Origin: Pseudomonas purpurea
Lineage (GTDB): Bacteria; Pseudomonadota; Gammaproteobacteria; Pseudomonadales; Pseudomonadaceae
DNA: 64,000 nt
Assembly: GCF_039908635.1 (NCBI RefSeq)
Contig: NZ_CP150918.1
Coordinates: forward strand, 1,984,001 to 2,048,000
Direction: 5' to 3'
The notes under the pieces are model-generated. The model was given only the letters and a program-made list of their open reading frames with translations. It was not told the DNA's origin and searched no databases. Made by a program: the position numbers and the translations under genes. Each line of letters opens with the position of its first letter. Positions within the stretch are counted from its first letter, which is position 1. Positions 61,605 to 64,000 of this stretch are shown piece by piece.

Positions 61605-62732
61605 ATGGCCGAAGCAAAAGTATTGAGTGGCGCCGGGCTGCGTGGCCAGGTCGCCGGGCAAACCGCCTTGTCCACCGTGGGGCAAGAAGGCGCAGGCCTG
61701 ACGTATCGTGGCTATGACGTTCGCGAACTGGCCGCCGAAGCACGTTTTGAAGAAGTGGCCTACCTGCTGCTGTACGGCACGCTGCCGAATCAGTCGCAAC
61801 TGGCCAACTACATGGACAAACTGGGTCAGTTGCGGGACTTGCCGCAAGCGCTGAAAGAAGTGCTTGAGCGCATTCCTGCCGACGCCCACCCGATGGACGT
61901 GATGCGCACCGGTTGCTCGTTCCTGGGCAACCTGGAACCGGAGAAAAGCTTCGCCGAGCAGCACGATGCCACCGACCGGCTGCTGGCCGCGTTCCCGGCG
62001 ATCATGTGCTACTGGTATCGCTTCAGCCACGAGGGCAAGCGCATCCACTGCGTGACCGACGAACCGTCCATTGGCGGGCATTTCCTGCACTTGCTGCATG
62101 ACAAGAAGCCGAGCGAGTTGCACATCAAGGTCATGAACGTTTCGCTGATCCTCTACGCGGAACACGAGTTCAATGCATCGACCTTTACGGCCCGCGTATG
62201 CGCGTCGACGTTGTCCGACCTGTTTTCCTGTGTGACCGCCGCGATTGGCTCCCTGCGCGGCCCGCTGCACGGCGGTGCCAACGAAGCGGCGATGGAAATG
62301 ATCGAGCGCTTCGCCTCGCCGGAGGACGCCATCAAGGGCACCCTCGGCATGCTGGCGCGCAAGGACAAGATCATGGGCTTCGGCCACGCGATCTACAAAG
62401 ACAACGATCCGCGCAATGAAGTGATCAAGGGCTGGTCGAAAAAACTCGCCGACGAAGTGGGCGACAAGGTGTTGTTTCCGGTCTCGGAAGCCATCGACAA
62501 AACCATGTGGGAGCAGAAAAAACTGTTCCCCAACGCCGACTTCTACCATGCCTCGGCGTACCACTTCATGGGCATCCCGACCAAGCTGTTTACGCCGATT
62601 TTCGTCTGCTCGCGCCTGACCGGCTGGGCGGCGCATGTGTTCGAACAGCGTGCCAACAACCGCATCATCCGCCCGAGCGCCGAGTACATCGGCGTCGAAC
62701 AGCGCAAGTTCGTGCCAATCGAACAACGCTGA
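61605..62732 (+). CDS. prpC: 2-methylcitrate synthase
   Basis: 375 residues from ATG 61605 (TTGGAGAGAGC upstream). Condenses propionyl-CoA with oxaloacetate. Citrate synthase fold with GLTYRGYDVRELA, the His motif AEHEFNASTF, PLHGGANE, GFGHAIYKDNDPR and NRIIRPSAEYIG. 67 bases after prpB. Confidence 0.96.
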   Translation: MAEAKVLSGAGLRGQVAGQTALSTVGQEGAGLTYRGYDVRELAAEARFEEVAYLLLYGTLPNQSQLANYMDKLGQLRDLPQALKEVLERIPADAHPMDVMRTGCSFLGNLEPEKSFAEQHDATDRLLAAFPAIMCYWYRFSHEGKRIHCVTDEPSIGGHFLHLLHDKKPSELHIKVMNVSLILYAEHEFNASTFTARVCASTLSDLFSCVTAAIGSLRGPLHGGANEAAMEMIERFASPEDAIKGTLGMLARKDKIMGFGHAIYKDNDPRNEVIKGWSKKLADEVGDKVLFPVSEAIDKTMWEQKKLFPNADFYHASAYHFMGIPTKLFTPIFVCSRLTGWAAHVFEQRANNRIIRPSAEYIGVEQRKFVPIEQR

Positions 62733-62776
62733 ATGGTGGCTGCTTAAACGCCGGTTACTGGATAAAACCCAGAACC

Positions 62777-62868
62777 CTGTGGGAGCGAGCTTGCTCGCGA
62801 TAGCGGTGGGTCAGTCGACATCAATGTTGGGTGTGACTCAGTCATCGCGAGCAAGCTCGCTCCCACAG
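62777..62868. repeat. REPIN (GTGGGAGC class) inside the prp operon
   Basis: CTGTGGGAGCGAGCTTGCTC and the inverse at the right, with the CATCAATGTTGG internal segment shared with the element at 8761-8848. It separates prpC from acnD. Confidence 0.88.
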
Positions 62869-62937
62869 TGGTTGGGTGTTGCTTCAGTTCCGGCGCCAGG
62901 CCCCACCTTTTGTAATCACCGTGACCGAGTCCTGACG

Positions 62938-64000
62938 ATGAACACTCAATTCCGTAAACCGCTCCCCGGCACTCAGCTGGACTATTACGACGTCCGTGAG
63001 GCGGTCGATGCCATCCAGGCCGGCGCCTACGACACGCTGCCGTACACCTCGCGCGTGCTGGCGGAAAACCTGGTGCGTCGCTGCGATCCGGCGACCCTTA
63101 CCGATTCCCTGAAACAACTGATCGAGCGCAAGCGCGACCTCGACTTTCCGTGGTTCCCGGCCCGTGTGGTCTGCCACGACATTTTGGGCCAGACCGCGTT
63201 GGTGGACCTCGCCGGCCTGCGTGACGCCATCGCCCTGCAAGGCGGCGACCCGGCGCAAGTCAACCCGGTGGTGCCGACCCAGCTGATTGTCGATCACTCC
63301 CTGGCCGTGGAATGCGGCGGTTTCGACCCTGATGCGTTCACCAAGAACCGCGCCATCGAAGACCGTCGCAACGAGGACCGCTTCCACTTCATCGAGTGGA
63401 CCAAGAAGGCCTTCAAGAACGTCGACGTGATCCCGCCGGGCAACGGGATCATGCACCAGATCAACCTGGAGAAAATGTCGCCGGTGATTCAGGTGCGCGA
63501 TGGCGTGGCGTTCCCCGACACGTGCGTCGGCACTGACAGCCATACCCCGCACGTGGATGCCTTGGGCGTGATCGCCATTGGTGTCGGCGGCCTCGAAGCT
63601 GAAAGCGTGATGCTCGGCCGCGCCTCCTGGATGCGTCTTCCGGAAAGCGTCGGCGTCGAACTGACCGGCAAGCTGCAACCGGGCATCACTGCCACCGACA
63701 TGGTGCTGGCGCTGACGGAGTTCCTGCGCCAGCAAAAAGTCGTCGGTGCCTGGCTGGAGTTCTTCGGTGAAGGTGCATCAAAACTGACCCTGGGCGACCG
63801 CGCGACCATTTCCAACATGGCCCCGGAATACGGCGCCACCGCTGCGATGTTCTACATCGACCGGCAGACCATCGACTACCTGAAACTCACTGGCCGCGAA
63901 GACCCGCAAGTGCAATTGGTCGAGTTGTACGCCAAGCAGTCCGGCCTGTGGGCCGACAGCCTGAAAAACGCCGAATACGAGCGTGGGCTGAGTTTCGATC
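62938..64000 (+). CDS. acnD: 2-methylcitrate dehydratase, Fe/S-dependent (AcnD), partial
   Basis: The first 354 residues; the gene runs off the right edge. Aconitase superfamily: VVPTQLIVDHSLAVECGG, CVGTDSHTPHVDALGVIAIGVGGLEAE (first cluster Cys in DTCVGTDSH) and ITATDMVLALTEFLR. In Pseudomonas AcnD works with PrpF to make 2-methyl-cis-aconitate; prpF is expected just beyond the window. Start ATG 62938; the ribosome site is weak. Confidence 0.93.
   Translation, partial: MNTQFRKPLPGTQLDYYDVREAVDAIQAGAYDTLPYTSRVLAENLVRRCDPATLTDSLKQLIERKRDLDFPWFPARVVCHDILGQTALVDLAGLRDAIALQGGDPAQVNPVVPTQLIVDHSLAVECGGFDPDAFTKNRAIEDRRNEDRFHFIEWTKKAFKNVDVIPPGNGIMHQINLEKMSPVIQVRDGVAFPDTCVGTDSHTPHVDALGVIAIGVGGLEAESVMLGRASWMRLPESVGVELTGKLQPGITATDMVLALTEFLRQQKVVGAWLEFFGEGASKLTLGDRATISNMAPEYGATAAMFYIDRQTIDYLKLTGREDPQVQLVELYAKQSGLWADSLKNAEYERGLSFD

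Noticed and set aside
60617..62726. Long minus-strand frames opposite prpB and prpC
   Set aside because: Shadow frames of well conserved metabolic genes.

Overview
The window is a chromosomal segment of a fluorescent-group Pseudomonas (high GC, GTGGCGAGG/GTGGGAGC-type REP palindromes, and a gene order that resembles the P. aeruginosa PA1736-PA1768 neighbourhood from memory: FadI/FadJ-like pair, amidotransferase, enoyl-CoA hydratase, cysH, thrH, pabB, ATP-grasp/7TM/retropepsin trio). No rRNA and no CRISPR array were seen; one tRNA-Ser(GGA) is present.

Layout. 1-1.6 kb: tail of an unidentified gene, a DUF4823 lipoprotein and a DUF1285 protein. 1.8-6.5 kb: a P. fragi-type lipase and a GNAT enzyme, then a type VI secretion cargo module (PAAR protein, GHSLG alpha/beta-hydrolase, cognate lipoprotein, and a second lipoprotein fused to the PAAR-tail domain). 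6.6-12.8 kb: zinc alcohol dehydrogenase with a divergent AraC regulator, and the electron-transfer chain of beta-oxidation (ETF-QO divergent from etfBA) with a good PsrA-type box between them. 12.9-19.1 kb: envelope and hypothetical genes, including a MocR-type regulator broken by one extra base. 19.6-22.8 kb: circularly permuted ATP-grasp / alpha-E / transglutaminase operon. 22.9-31.4 kb: cytochrome c, a 31-residue membrane peptide, FadI/FadJ-like fatty acid oxidation pair, amidotransferase, CorA-type transporter, PlsC, crotonase.

31.7-45.1 kb is an accessory hotspot at tRNA-Ser(GGA). A 9.2-kb prophage-derived island is bounded by 108-bp att repeats and holds a DUF4062 protein (candidate defence gene), a tyrosine integrase, small phage genes, a deleted prophage core, an AidA/PixA-type gene and decayed recombinase and IS pieces. 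Beyond attR lies a graveyard of IS fragments around a cytochrome c gene, then a 2.3-kb segment flanked by two apparently identical 142-bp inverted MITEs and carrying a 55-residue peptide gene and a peptidase-M29-like gene. The second MITE touches the stop codon of osmE.

45-53.5 kb: osmE, a lipoprotein, a dCache-GGDEF diguanylate cyclase, YbjQ/DUF74 protein, glycine-zipper protein, a RelE/XRE toxin-antitoxin pair, a HAD hydrolase, and an SDR with a divergent LysR regulator. 53.5-59.7 kb: cysH, thrH, pabB and the ATP-grasp/7TM-transglutaminase/retropepsin operon. 59.8-64 kb: the 2-methylcitrate cycle locus (GntR-FCD regulator, prpB, prpC, acnD; the last runs off the end).

The most worthwhile leads are the T6SS effector module with its immunity-TTR fusion, the DUF4062 gene in the tRNA-Ser island, and the MITE-bracketed peptide + M29 pair. 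None is proven here to be a new system.
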